64,000 nt of DNA from Entelurus aequoreus (lineage: Eukaryota; Chordata; Actinopteri; Syngnathiformes; Syngnathidae). Of this stretch, positions 1-45,975 are shown piece after piece. The notes beneath the pieces are model-generated. The model did no database searches, was not told the DNA's origin, and saw nothing but the letters and a program-made list of their open reading frames with translations. Position 1 is the first letter of the stretch, and the number at the start of each line of letters is the position of its first letter. Location of the stretch: assembly GCF_033978785.1 (NCBI RefSeq), contig NC_084749.1:15196548-15260547 (forward strand), written 5' to 3'. The position numbers were made by a program, and so were the translations under genes.

Positions 1-134
1 CCATAAATCAAAAAGACTAATCTCACACACTTAGCAGAGTTTGAAAGCTAACACTTAGCACTCTTAACGCTACAAGTGTCATTCCTCTACCACTGAAACT
101 CCCTGAATAAACATTTATCCTATCCACTAGTTTA

Positions 135-1490
135 CAGGGGGCGGCAACCCAAAATGTTGAAAGAGCCATATTGGACCAAAAATACAAAAAACAATCTGTC
201 TTGAGCCGCAAAAAACTAAAAGCCATATTACATACAGATAGTGTGTCATGAGATATACATTGAATTAAGAGGACTTATAGGAAACTAAATTAGCTCAAAA
301 ATACCTACAAATGAGGCATAATGATGCAATATGTACATATAGCTAGCCTAAATAGCATGTTAGCATCGATTAGCTTGCAGTCATGCAGTGACCAAATATG
401 CCCGATTAGCACTCCACACAAGTCAATAACATCAACAAAACTCACCTTTGTGCATTCACGCACATCAAAAGTTTGGTGGACAAAATTAGACGGAAAAAGA
501 AGTGGCATAAAACACGTCCTAGAAAGTCGGAGAAAGTTGTACATGTAAACAAACTACGGCGAGTTCAAGGACCGCCAAAATTAGTGGGACAAAACGGCGC
601 TCGCCAAATACTCGAATAAGTGAAGCATGTTTAATATAAATATTAGGGCTGTGAATCTTTGGGTGTCCCACGATTCGATTCAATATCGATTCTTGGGGTC
701 ACGATTCGATTCAAAATCGATTTTTTTTTTCAATTCAACACGATTGTCGATTCAAAAACGATTTTTTTTTTCCCCATTCAAAAACGATTCTCTATTCCTT
801 CAATACATAGGATTTCAGCAGGATCTACCCCAGTCTGCTGACATGCAAGCAGAGTAGTAGATTTTTGTAAAAAGCTTTTATAATTGTAAAGGACAATGTT
901 TTATCAACTGATTGCAATAATGTAAATTTGTTTTAACTATTAAATGAAACAAAAATATGACTTATTTTATCTTTGTGAAAATATTGGACACAGTGTGTTG
1001 TCAAGCTTATGAGATGTGATGCAAGTGTAAGCCACTGGGACACTATTCATTTTTTATTTTATTTATAAATGTCTAATGATTATGTCATTGAGGGATTTTT
1101 AATCACTGCTATGTTGAAATTGTAACTAATATTGATACTGTTGTTGATAATATTCATTTTTGTTTCACTACTTTTGGATTGTTCTGTGTCGTGTTTGTGT
1201 CTCCTCTCAATTGCTCTGTTTATTGCAGTTCTGAGTGTTGCTGGGTCGGGTTTGGTTTTGGAATTGGATTGCAGTGTTATGGTATTGCTGTGTATTGTTT
1301 TGTTGGATTGATTAATTAAAAAAATAATTTAAAAAAAAGTAAATAAATAAATAAAAAATCGATTTTTTAAAAATGAGAATCCATTCTGAATCGCACAACG
1401 TGAGAATCGCGATTCGAATTCGAATCGATTTTTTCCCACACCCCTAATAAACAGTGTGCTTTATAACAATTAGGGAGGTTTGATGTAGAT
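135..1490 (-). mobile_element. hAT-type element remnant (inverted copy of the 14.4-16.0 kb element)
   Basis: Starts with a terminal motif CAGGGGGCGGCAACCC at 135. Read in reverse complement it follows the element at 14366-16044: the Ala/Leu-free tract around 330-560 matches 15370-15560, and 540-640 matches 14560-14660. It is broken by a second element at 644-1446, after which the host sequence resumes (AATAAACAGTGTGCTTT). The outer end is not clear and I see no transposase frame. Family is inferred from the better preserved copy, which has an 8-bp target duplication. Confidence 0.6.
644..1446. mobile_element. Non-autonomous TIR element with GATTCG-rich ends, nested in a hAT copy
   Basis: Ends are TAGGGCTGTG on the left and CACACCCCTA on the right. 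Both subterminal regions are packed with ATTCGATT/AATCGATT motifs in inverted orientation. Flanks ATAAATAT and ATAAACAG agree at 6 of 8 bases, which would fit a decayed 8-bp target duplication. Related pieces lie at 25212 onward and 31613-32185. No coding capacity is visible. Confidence 0.6.
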
Positions 1491-2576
1491 GATAACCACG
1501 ATAATTTCAATATTATATTTTGACATCGTTACATCCCTAACCTCAATTTGCGATTTTTAATTGGTCCCGTGATGCCGCTCGCAACTCAAAACACTTGTGT
1601 CTCAAACTGCCCGGTGATATAAATCAAAATCAATTCATTCAGTGCCTGTGTAGCGACTCTGCGCTGCGTATTCACCCTCTAATGCCGCCACCGCCACCCG
1701 AATTGGAGGTGAGTGTGCCAGCCACTACGCTAAAAGCCAGAGCTGCTGACCCAGCGGCTACAGCACGCTCTTTGAAGCTGTCAGGGAGTGAAGTTTCCCA
1801 ACGCACACATGACCTCCGTTACACTTGCCCCTCACCCAAAACCGCACAATTCTAACATATAAAATACTTAAAAAAAAAGAAGAACACACTTTTAGATAGG
1901 AAATATCGTATGAAACACAATACAACAGAATGTACTACAAACAACTACAGAACTTTTATGAAAAGAATGGTGCATCAGTTACCTTGGGAGAGTGGACTTC
2001 TTCTACGATATCTCCTTCCAGCTGCGTATCCGTCAAACACACCATCAGCAGCTCCTCCATATTGTCACGGATAAATATCCGCTGTTTAGAATTTGTTTCA
2101 ACATCCTTAGCTCAACGTTCTGCTTCAGTGTGGCGTCAGCGATATGCTACAACTGTTTCGCCATGACACAGTTAGTCATATTTTATTTATGTTAAATTAA
2201 TTATTCTAATTCAGTGAACATCATCCACTTTTTCTTCTCAGCCCTGTCCTTCACACTCACTTTCTTCCTTCCCATGGTTGGGAAAACAAAGTTATGTCGA
2301 TCTCTAGCTATAGGCTAATGCTAAAAAAAAAAAGGAAGACCGTATCGTACGTAGCGGGGATGGTCATAATTAAAATTTTTGCTCGCAACTTAAAGCATAA
2401 TAATTAGCTGGGAGAGTCTATACATCTACACTAACCATCAAATTGTTTATTTTCATAAACAATAAACATACACGTCACGTTTCATGTGTCAGGTAAACGG
2501 CGATGAATGTGGCCATATGCATCCCTGTCTTACAGTACTTTTATACTAACTCATCCATGTACTGTACATACACCTA
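1491..2576. other. Non-coding stretch, no gene recognised
   Basis: Moderately AT-rich sequence. A GC-richer patch (1630-1850) is open for 86 codons on the plus strand, but it has no recognisable domain. Short fragments resemble dispersed repeats, for example around 2355-2415. Nothing here can be assigned a function. Confidence 0.5.
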
Positions 2577-3099
2577 CCGTATTTTTCGGACTATAGGTCG
2601 CAGTTTTTTTCGTAGTTTGGCCGGGGGTGCGACTTATACTCAGGAGCGACTTATTTGTGAAATTATTAACACATTACCATAAAATATCAAATAATATTAT
2701 TTAGCTCATTCACGTAAGAGACTAGACGTATAAGATTTCATGGGATTTAGCGATTAGGAGTGACAGATTGTTTGGTAAACGTATAGCATGTTCTATATGT
2801 TGTAGTTATTTGAATGACTCTTACCAAAATATGTTACGTTAACATACCAGGCACGTTCTCAGTTGGTTATTTATGCCTCATATAACGTACACTTATTCAG
2901 CCTGTTGTTCACTATTCTTTATTTATTTTAAATTGCCTTTCAATTGTCTATTCTTGGTGTTGGATTTTATCAAATAAATTTCCCCCAAAAATGCGACTTA
3001 TACTCCAGTGTGACTTATATATGTTTTTTCCTTCTTAATTATGCATTTTCGGCCGGTGCGACTTATACTCCGGAGCGTCTTATACTCCAAAAAATACGA
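2577..3099. mobile_element. MITE with CGTATTTTT terminal repeats, TA target site
   Basis: The left end CCGTATTTTTCGGACTATA and the inverted right end TCGTATTTTTTGGAGTATA are flanked by TA at 2575-2576 and 3100-3101. Subterminal GCGACTTATACTC blocks are repeated near both ends. This is a common vertebrate-type mariner-like MITE structure; it has no transposase frame. Confidence 0.8.
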
Positions 3100-3191
3100 T
3101 AGTACATGTACATTCAATATAATGTGGCAACATGGCTTCGGGCAAGTACTACTGAATGGACACTGCCGTTGTTGCTTGAAACGTTATTTTT

Positions 3192-3696
3192 TTTATTAAT
3201 ATATAATTTTATTTTTTTTTCTGTTACAAATGATATCACAGGAAATGAAAACGTTCTACTGGGTTTGGGAAATACAAGATCCGTCCCTGAATATGGAAGT
3301 TACATGAAAAATAAAGTTGTCATTGGTTTACTACAGGAAAGTGATTAAAAAAAAAAAAAAAAAAAGTTAACGCCATCTTAAAATGAAGTCTTTTATAAGG
3401 GAAAAAAAAAAAAAAGTTCCAGAAAATCCTCCACAGCTAAAGGTGGACACAGAAATTCCCCAAATGTCCTTCTGAGAGAAGTAAAAATGTTTGAAAATCA
3501 GCGCCGATTAGAATATGCAGATATTTATGACAACATCCATCCAAGATGCCCTTTGTATAAAAGGATGAGATCACCTACTTGTTGCTACGGCAACAACGCT
3601 TTCTGCTTTACTGGAAAGCTTGGATTCAGGTGAGATGACGCTCAGTCCGAACATAAAGTCTGTGGGAGTCCAGTGGTTCCGGGGGGGGTCCCCCTC
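3192..3696 (-). other. prrx1: Candidate prrx1 3' UTR
   Basis: Minus-strand sequence directly after the prrx1 stop codon. It is not obviously repetitive from 3430 to 3696. A minus-strand AATAAA (TTTATT at 3192-3197) could be the polyadenylation signal. The boundary is a guess; transcript data would be needed to place the cleavage site. Confidence 0.35.
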
Positions 3697-36927
<33,231 letters not shown>

Positions 36928-37560
36928 GACAGCGAGGGAAGGGAAGAAAAAAAAGAACCCCAACTGAAAAAAGAAATAGATCCTTGCTTTGCAGGGCGTC
37001 TCTTTTCCGTTGGACAAAAGACCAAAAAATACGAGCCTTGGAGGCTCGAAGAAAAAAGGCGAAAGTTTCTCCCTGCGTCGTTCCCGCAATCAGAGCTTCA
37101 AAGTCAATCCATACACCGAAAAAACACAACAAGTTTGTTGTCAAACTTTAGCAATGTTTTCTAAAAGCTCCTCTTGGACTTGTCTTCACTCACTGCTGGA
37201 GTCACATGTGAGCAGAAAGAGACGCTGCCCCTTCTGATGACGACCAGATGTGTCCGCAACGCCTGCCCCGCTGCAGGAATGATGCACCAATGATGCAGGA
37301 CCCAAGCAGCAGTGAGGCAGTGACTATATAGTAATAAAGCAGTAATAATGCAGTAGTAATATAGTAATAGCGTAGTAATGAATGAGGAATAACGCAGCCG
37401 CAATACAGTAACAATGCAATAAAAAGGCGCTATCGATTAGGCAGTATTAACGCAGTAATAAGGCGGTATTAAAGTGGTAACGATGCAGTAGAAGTAGGCT
37501 GGGCGCGTGTCCTTCAGGCTATCAAGCTGCGCTCTTCCTTTCCGTCAAATGAAAAGTTTT
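36928..37560 (-). promoter_or_regulatory. prrx1: prrx1 5' UTR and probable promoter region
   Basis: Minus-strand sequence upstream of the prrx1 ATG. 36928-37280 is relatively GC-rich and non-repetitive, as expected of a 5' UTR. A run of GCAGTAATAATGCAGTAG-type repeats lies at 37300-37500 with ACTATATAGTCA at its inner edge. The start site is not determined. Confidence 0.45.
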
Positions 37561-37729
37561 GCTTGTGTGGAAATAACTTTTAAAACAACCTTCAGCAAGT
37601 CTCCTCCCCTTTGGAAGAAATTGCAGCAGGAGGAAGAACAACAACTTCGTCGCTCTGCTTCTCCTCAAAAAACTTACAAGTTATACACAAAGTTAATTTA
37701 GCTGTACCCAACCCTTACCCTAACCCTAC

Positions 37730-40640
37730 CACCGCGTATCTTAAGTCTGGACGTTTATTATGCAGTACACTCATAATATACACACATGATATACACTCAT
37801 AAAATAAACCTATAATATACACTTACAATATACACTAATAAAATACACTCATGATATACACATATGACATACACTCATAATATACACTCACAATATACAC
37901 TTATAATATACACTTACAATATACACTCATAAAATACACTCATAATAAACACTCATGATATACACATATGACATACACTCATAATATACACTTACAATAT
38001 ACACTCATAAAATACACTCATAATAAACACTCATGATATACACATATGACATACACTCATAATATACACTTACAATATACACTCATAAAATACACTCATG
38101 ATATACACATATGACATACACTCATAATATATACACATGATATACACTCATAAAATAAACCTATAATATACACTTACAATATACACTAATAAAATACACT
38201 CATGATGTACACATATGACATACACTCATAATATACACTCACAATATACACTTATAATATACACTTACAATATACACTCATAAAATACACTCATAATAAA
38301 CACTCATGATATACACATATGACATACACCCATAATATACACTTACAATATACACTCATAAAATACACTCATAATAAACACTCATGATATACACATATGA
38401 CATACACTCATAATATACACTCACAATATACACTTATAATATACACTCATAAAATACACTCATAATAAACACTCATGATATACACATATGACATACACTT
38501 ATAATATACACTTACAATATACACTCATAAAATACACTCATGATATACACATATGACATACACTCATAATATACACCCACAATATACACTTATAATATAC
38601 ACTTACAATATACACTCATAAAATACACTCATAATAAACACTCATGATATACACATAGGACATACACTCATAATATACACTTACAATATACACTTATAAT
38701 ATACACTTACAATATACACTCATAAATACACTCATGATATTCACATATGACATACACTCATAATATACACACAGGATATACACTCATAAAATAAACCTAT
38801 AATATACACCTACAATATACACTAATAAAATACACTCATGATATACACATTTGACATACACTCATATTATACAATAACAATATACACTTATAATATATAC
38901 ACTTACAATATACACTCATAAAATACACTCATGATATACACACTTGACATACACTCATAATATACATTCACAATATACACTTATAATATATACACTTACA
39001 ATATACACTCATAAAATACACTCGTAATAGACACTCATGATATACACAAATGACATGCACTCAAAATATACACTCATAAAATACACACATAATATACAAA
39101 CATAATATACACTGATAATATACACTTACAGTGTATACTCATAAAATACATTTATAATACACACTCATAATAAACAAACATAATATACACTTACACTCAT
39201 AATATAAATGTATAATTTACACTTACAATAAACACTCATAAAATAGATTCATAGTAGACACACCCTTTGTGTGTGTGTATATTATCTTTGTATATTATGA
39301 GTGTATATTATATAAACTCATAATGTACAGACATAATATAAAATAGGTTCATAATATACACACCTGACATACACGTACTATATACACTCATAATATACAC
39401 TTAAGATTTACACTCATAATATACACTCAAAAATAGACACTCATTATATACGCTAATAAACACATTTAATGTATACCCTCATAATACACATTTATTATGT
39501 ACACTCATAATATACACATTTTATATATATTCATGATTTACACTCACATTTTATACAAACATATATACACTTTAAATATACACTTATAATATATTCAAAT
39601 AATATACACATTTAATATACATTCATAATATAAATATTTTATATACTCTCATATACATATTTTATATACATACATGATATACACTCATAATATACATTCA
39701 TAATATGCACATTTAATATAGACTTATATACACTTTAAATATACACGTATAATATATGCACATAATATACGCATTTAATTAACTCTTATAAACTTGATAT
39801 GCAATAATATACACTTTTAATTACATCTATAATATACACATAATATAAACATATGATATGCACTTATAATGTACACATACTATACTGGTACATACATTCA
39901 TTATACAAAACATATTTCAAGTAATAATAATTACATTTTATCATAATTTATTAATTTGTTGCACAAACATTAAATAATTATCAAAAATTGATTACATTAA
40001 GAAGTAATAAACACATTTAATGTAAACCCTCATAATACACATTTATGATGTACACTCATAATATACACATTTTATATACATTTATGATTTACACTCATAT
40101 GATCATATTATACACATTTTATACAAACATATATATACACTTTAAATATACACTTATAATATATTCAAATAATATACACATTTAATTTACATTCATAATA
40201 TACATATTGTATATACTCTCATATACATATTTTATATACATACAATATAGACACTCATAATATACATTCATAATATGCACATTTAGTATAGACTTATATA
40301 CACTTTAAATATACACGTGTAATATATGCACATAATATACGCATTTAATTTACTCTTATAGACTTGATATACAAAGAATATACATCAATAATATTATATT
40401 ACACATAAAATACACACATAATATACACTTGTAATATACACATAGAACAATATAATATACACTTTTAATTACATCTATAATATACACGTAATATAAACAT
40501 ATGATATGCACTTATAATGTCCACATACTGTACAAAACATATTTCAAGTAATAATAATTACATTTTATCATAATTCATTAATGTGGTGCACAAACATTAA
40601 ATAATTATCAAAAATGTATTAAATTAAGAAGTATCAACAT
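37730..40640. repeat. ACACTCATAATATACACTTACAATAT minisatellite, prrx1-gorab intergenic
   Basis: About 2.9 kb of tandem units near 15-16 bp (ACACTCATAATAT, ATACACTTACAAT), organised into longer blocks such as CACTCATGATATACACATAT. The right part is a duplication of about 0.55-0.6 kb: 39456-40005 and 40011-40635 share AAACACATTTAATGTA, CATTTATATACACTTTAAAT and AAACATATTTCAAGTAATAA. Confidence 0.9.
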
Positions 40641-40706
40641 TTATTGAATTAAATATATATTTTACATTACTTACTTTTTTATAATGTTAACAATAAATAC
40701 ATATTA

Positions 40707-40708
<2 letters not shown>

Positions 40709-40781
<73 letters not shown>
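40709..40781. repeat. (AT)n microsatellite
   Basis: Uninterrupted AT dinucleotides after the minisatellite. Confidence 0.95.
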
Positions 40782-40784
<3 letters not shown>

Positions 40785-41826
40785 TTTATTTATAGCTTAG
40801 ATATTAGATTCACAAACATATTCATAATGTTTTTATAACCTTATGTTAGATGGATGTTGCCTATGATAGCAGTCATAAAAAATGTCCATAAAAGCAGAGT
40901 GTGCATTACCGCCGCTGCAAAAAGGTGAGGTGTGGCAGAGTGCAGAACAACTCCACAAGCATGCAGCCGAGCCTTTGACTAGCAGGAGTCATAACGAGCG
41001 ATGCCGCTGAGACAACCCGGCTCGGAGACCTTTGGTCGCCTCTTACTGGGTTCACTGTGACATTCACTGCGCCAACTAGTGGTGACGAGGAGCCTAACAC
41101 CATTTTTTTCCTCGCTAACTAAAGCATAACGATCGTCTAAAGAAAACTTGTATCCCAAATAAAGTGTGAGCTGGGACACTCACTGATGATTAACATTGTT
41201 ATTATTTTTGCCTTTTAAAAATAATAGCCATACATTCACTGTACAAAACATACATATACACATACTGTACATATACATACATACACTCATGCACATAATA
41301 ATTTGTTGTTGCCCTAGGGGGGAACTGGGTAACACATGGCACACTGACAAAGCTTAACCTATTGTTACTATAACAATCCACAAGGTTAATATAGGTTGCT
41401 TCTCTTTCTTCCCCTCCATTTTTCTGCATTCTTTTGTATCTCTAGTTATCATTACGTATATGTATTGTTGCATTTGAACAACTGTATTGTTGATAATAGA
41501 GGTCAATTATTGGTATTGTTCATTATCAATAGCGCTATTTCTATTGGTATTTGTATTGCTCCATTTGTAGTGTAATAATGCTCATTGTCATTTATGTATT
41601 GTTATTTATTTCGCTAACTGCTTCTTTGCTAGCACTTTTACCATCATATTTGTACATGTCGTATTTGCTGATGTTGCTCTATTGTTGTTGTTGTTGTGTT
41701 TGCTGTTGTTGTTTTTATCTCTCTGTCTAATCCCCCTCTTGTCTCCACAATTTCCCCCTCTGTCTTCCTTTTTTTCCTCTTTCTATCCCCTCCTGCTCCG
41801 GCCCGGCTGCACCAAATGATAATATA
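40782..41826. other. Intergenic stretch, no gene recognised
   Basis: A GC-richer patch at 40900-41110 (CGGCTCGGAGACCTTTGG) stands out but contains no plausible exon. A TTGTTGTTGT run is at 41683. No repeat family assigned. Confidence 0.45.
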
Positions 41827-42351
41827 CACTACCGTTCAAAAGTTTGGGGTCACATTGAAATGTCCTTATTTTTGAAGGAAAAGCACTGTACTTTTCAATG
41901 AAGATAACTTTAAACTAGTCTTAACTTTAAAGAAATACACTCTACACATTGCTAATGTGGTAAATGACTATTCTAGCTGCAAATGTCTGGTTTTTGGTGC
42001 AATATCTACATAGGTGTATAGAGGCCCATTTCCAGCAACTATCACTCCAGTGTTCTAATGGTACAATGTGTTTGCTCATTAGCTCAGAAGGCTAATTGAT
42101 GATTAGAAAACCCTTGTGCAATCATGTTCACACATCTGAAAACAGTTTAGCTCGTTACAGAAGCTACAAAACTGACCTTCCTTTGAGCAGATTGAGTTTC
42201 TGGAGCATCACATTTGTGGGGTCAATTAAACGCTCAAAATGGCCAGAAAAAGAGAACTTTCATCTGAAACTCGACAGTCTATTCTTGTTCTTAGAAATGA
42301 AGGCTATTCCACAAAATTGTTTGGGTGACCCCAAACTTTTGAACGTTAGTG
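41827..42351 (+). mobile_element. Internally deleted Tc1-like element, second copy
   Basis: TIRs CACTACCGTTCAAAAGTTTG with TA at 41825-41826 and 42352-42353. Same deletion junction and same surviving transposase start (MARKRELSSETRQSIL) as 26777-27305. Confidence 0.92.
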
Positions 42352-42353
42352 TA

Positions 42354-43288
42354 AATGCATTTAATAAAGTCAAATACAAATAAGGTAACAAGAGAAGTAT
42401 CCTGCACTTCTCTTTTGTAAAGTAAATCTGAACAGCCGATATGGGCATCTACATCAACTATATGATTTGCCTGAGAAGCTGGACAGGACAAAAAAATATA
42501 TAATAAAATAAAATAAAAATTAAAAAATATATATATAAAATTTTTTAAAAAACAAAAAAAAAAAAAAAAAAAAAAAACCTATTCATGCAATTTAGATGAT
42601 GACATAATCAAAATTAGCCTACATTTTGTGTCACATGTGTATGATTTATGATGCCTATGTTAAATTCGATATTTTTTTCCTTCTTAAAGCCAGAAATAGC
42701 AGCCATTATCCATCTTTGTTAAAGCCCAAATTACAAGAAAAAAACCCCTCATGTTTTTAAATTTCTCTCCTGCGAGCAATTTTTTACTCGATTTAGGAAA
42801 TTAGGCATGGGTGTATTTCTATCAAAGCCTCTGGATGTTCCCGCTCGTCGTTTGGATTCTTCTTCTTTTTTTTGACAAGCAGCCGTGACGAGCATTTTTT
42901 CAACATTACGTTTCTCCTTCAATTTCAGGGCATCTGCCGAGTCATTGTCAAGATGGCCGACAGCAGCCGCACGACAGGCCTCCCCACCCGCTAAAATTAT
43001 TCTTGCACATTTTTCTACTATCTTGATTTAATAAAGCACATTTACTTTTCATCTTGTCACAAAATATTAGGAACACATGAAGAACACACAAAATATTGCT
43101 ACACCCGCCGTCCAATTATTAGCTACACCGGCGGCCATGCTAGCTGTTAGCATGCTAGCTCGTTCTATTTCCGGCGGGATACTGCCATAGTTAATAAAGT
43201 TAGCAGGTGGAGCTTTTTGTGCACTGTACCTATTTTCCTAGGTCTTAGCATAATAGTCATTAGCGTATTAGCTTCTTAAACGTCCTTG
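42354..43288. other. Intergenic, repeat fragments and unique sequence
   Basis: The first 140 bp match part of the GATTCG-rich family (compare 25435-25555). A poly(A)-like tract is at 42550-42577. 42590-43010 looks unique, with a CAAGATGGCCGACAGC motif (YY1-like) at about 42950. No gene supported. Confidence 0.45.
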
Positions 43289-44395
43289 TACCATGAATTG
43301 ATTAACGTGGACCCCGACTTAAACAAGTTGAAAAACGTATGCGGGTGTTAACATTTAGTGATCAATTGTAGAATACACTGCAAAAAGTCAGTGTTGAAAA
43401 ACAAGGGAAAAAAATACAAAAATTAGGGGTATTTTACTTGAACTAAGCAAAATTATCTGCCAATTTGGCTTGTCAAGACTTTCCAAAACAAGTAAAATTA
43501 GCTAACTTCAATGAACCCAAAAATACCTTCAAATAAGTATATTCTCACTAATAACAAGTGCACTTTTCTTGGTAGAAAAAAAAAAGAGACCTTTTTGCGC
43601 AATAGGTTGAAAAATAGTTTTAAATTAAGTAAATGCTAGTGCCATTATCTTGACATAATGATATGTGCTCGGCATTACATTTCTTGAAACCAGCAAATTT
43701 ATACTAAAAACTAATTTATTGTTCTTAATGGAAATTCAACAAGGCAACCGCTTGTTACTCTCGGGGTCTCCTAGCCGCTCATATGATCTAAAAATGCATT
43801 TTTCCATGGATAACATGACATCATCGCGCCAAGTGCGTGCTCTTTCAGTCAATTAGTGCGCATATATACAGCCCGGCCCCCGGCCAAAATATTTTTAATT
43901 GTAATTTTGAAGAATTTACCTGAATGTGCATGAACTATTTCTGTTCAAAATTGTTAGAAATGTCACATGTTAAATGTTTAAATATTAACTGTCAGTTTAC
44001 TGTACTGTGCCAACTGTACTACTATATGAGTATGTGTTTTTTATTGTTTCATTGAAGATAAAACATCAAAGTCCATTTGGCTGTCATCTGTTTTAATTAT
44101 GAGACACAATTGTGTCAAAGTCATGATTTTTTTTCTTGATATTCTAGTTTCAAGCATGTTTTACTCAATATAGGTCATCAAATCTTACTGAGATCATTTA
44201 GGACCAAACCCCTTAAAACAAGTAAAACACTCTAACATAAAATCTGCTTAGTGAGAAGAATTATCTTATCAGACAGAAAATAAGCAAATATCACACTTAT
44301 TTGAGATATTTCATCTTACTTAGATTTCAGTTTTTGCAGTGTATGTACTGTACTGTGCAATCTACTAATAAAAGTCTCAATCAATCAATCAATGA
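43289..44395 (+). mobile_element. (TCAA)n-tailed retroelement copy 3, split by a TIR element
   Basis: The left part 43289-43375 and right part 44342-44395 together match the 29183 and 58400 copies. The CACTGCAAAAA element at 43376-44341 inserted at its TA. Confidence 0.85.
43376..44341. mobile_element. CACTGCAAAAA TIR element, second copy
   Basis: CACTGCAAAAA at the left, TTTTTGCAGTG at the right, TA at 43374-43375 and 44342-44343. The uninterrupted repeat at 58400 reads GGAATATGTACTG across this point, which proves the empty site. Contains about 330 bp not present in 26585-27751. Confidence 0.92.
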
Positions 44396-44934
44396 AATAA
44401 TATCTGCTTACACGTCAGGATTGAAAACATTTTTTTTTCATAATTCATGCCATTTAATCATTTATTTCTTTTTTTCCCCTTTTTAGTATAATGTACATAT
44501 GTAGTGTGTGTATTTATAGTGAACATGTGTGTAGTATATGTAGGCTACTGGCAGTGTGTATTGCACTGATTAGCAATAAGAGAACATGTGTATGTGTTGA
44601 AATGTGTGTTGTGTGTTGGAGGTGATGGAAGGGTTGATGTGTTCAGGACTCAGAGACTCAAAGACGTCCCCAAAGGTTCAAGTCCTGATTTGGGAAAAGA
44701 ACACTTGATGCCATCAAAGTGAACCAGATTGAATCCAGATGTTTGCTTTTCGTTCTTTCCACGTTTTTAATGAAGGCGCAGGCTAGAGGAGACTTTTTCA
44801 TCACGGCTTTTCCTCCCAGATCCTATTTTCATTCCGGTGCCAACGTCCATGAAAAAAACAAAACGAAAAAAACTAATATTTTCCTGAGAGCTGTTTTCTT
44901 TGTTTCATGTTGACAAAGAACAAACTGAAAATAA
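44396..44934. other. Intergenic stretch, no gene recognised
   Basis: Mostly unique, with a GTGTGTATTTATAG/ATGTGTGTAGTATATG-like patch at 44500-44620. No exon supported. Confidence 0.5.
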
Positions 44935-45845
44935 ACTAAAAAGAAACGGGGAAGAAACTTATGAGAGACTTAGAAAAAAACTAGGACGTAACATACAAGA
45001 AACTTGAGAAAAAAAATTAAGAGGAAACAAAGAAGGAACTAAGAGGAAACTTTGAAAAAATTTAAGAGAAATGTAATAAAAGACTTGGAATGTAAGAAGA
45101 ATCATAGGATAAACTCAGAAGAAACTTAGGAGAAACTATAAGAAACTAATAAGGAAACTTTGAAAAATATAAGGAGACTTAAAAGAAAGAAAGAATAAAC
45201 ATAGGAGAAACTTACAAGAAACTAAGAAAAAACATATGAGAAAATTAGAAGAATCTAAGAAAAGACTTAAAATAAACTAAGGAAAAACTAGGAAGAAACT
45301 TAAAAAAGAAACTGAGCTGAAACTAGGGATAAACTTAAGAGACACTTACAAGAAAATGAGAAGAAACTAAAAATAAACATGGGAGAAACTTACAAGAAAC
45401 TAAGAAAAAACATGAGAAAATTAGAAGAATCTAAGAAAAGACTTTAAATAAACCAAGGAAAAACTCGGAAGAAACTAAAAAGAAACTGAGATGAAACTAG
45501 GGATAAACTTTAAGAGACACTTACAGGAAAATTAAAAGAAACTAAAAATAACCTTTGGAAAAACTTAGAAGAAACAAAGAACAACCTAATAAATAACTAT
45601 GAAAACATTTTAAAGAAACTAAGAAGACATTTTAAAGAAACTTGGAAGAAACTAAAACGAAACTTAGATGAAACTACAGGGAACCTTGAAAGAAATCAAA
45701 AGAAACTTCGGAGAAACGTAGAAAAAACTTAGAAGGAACTTAAAAGGAAACAAAAAGAAACTTCAAAGAGACTAAGAAGAAACAAAGACAAAACTGCAAA
45801 ACAAATTATAAGATTAGAAGAAACTTAGGAGACACTTAGCAGAAA
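44935..45845. repeat. Purine-rich AGAAACTTAGAAGAAACTAAG minisatellite
   Basis: About 0.9 kb of diverged units on a purine-rich plus strand. A longer unit of about 178 bp is visible: GAGAAACTTACAAGAAACTA recurs at about 45203 and 45382 with matching downstream sequence. Confidence 0.85.
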
Positions 45846-45975
45846 CATAGGAGATGCATGTTGTCAATGAATACAGTATACATGATCACAACTGTGACTG
45901 CAATACAAGACTATTCTTCATTGCTTCTATATTTCATATACTCTTTGTCTGTAATACTATCAACATCTAAAATGT

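Noticed and set aside
1595..1855. 86-codon Pro-rich open frame
   Set aside because: No domain, no good splice context, next to transposon remnants.
37707..37730. Telomere-like ACCCTAACCC
   Set aside because: Less than three units. Likely chance or a tiny interstitial remnant.
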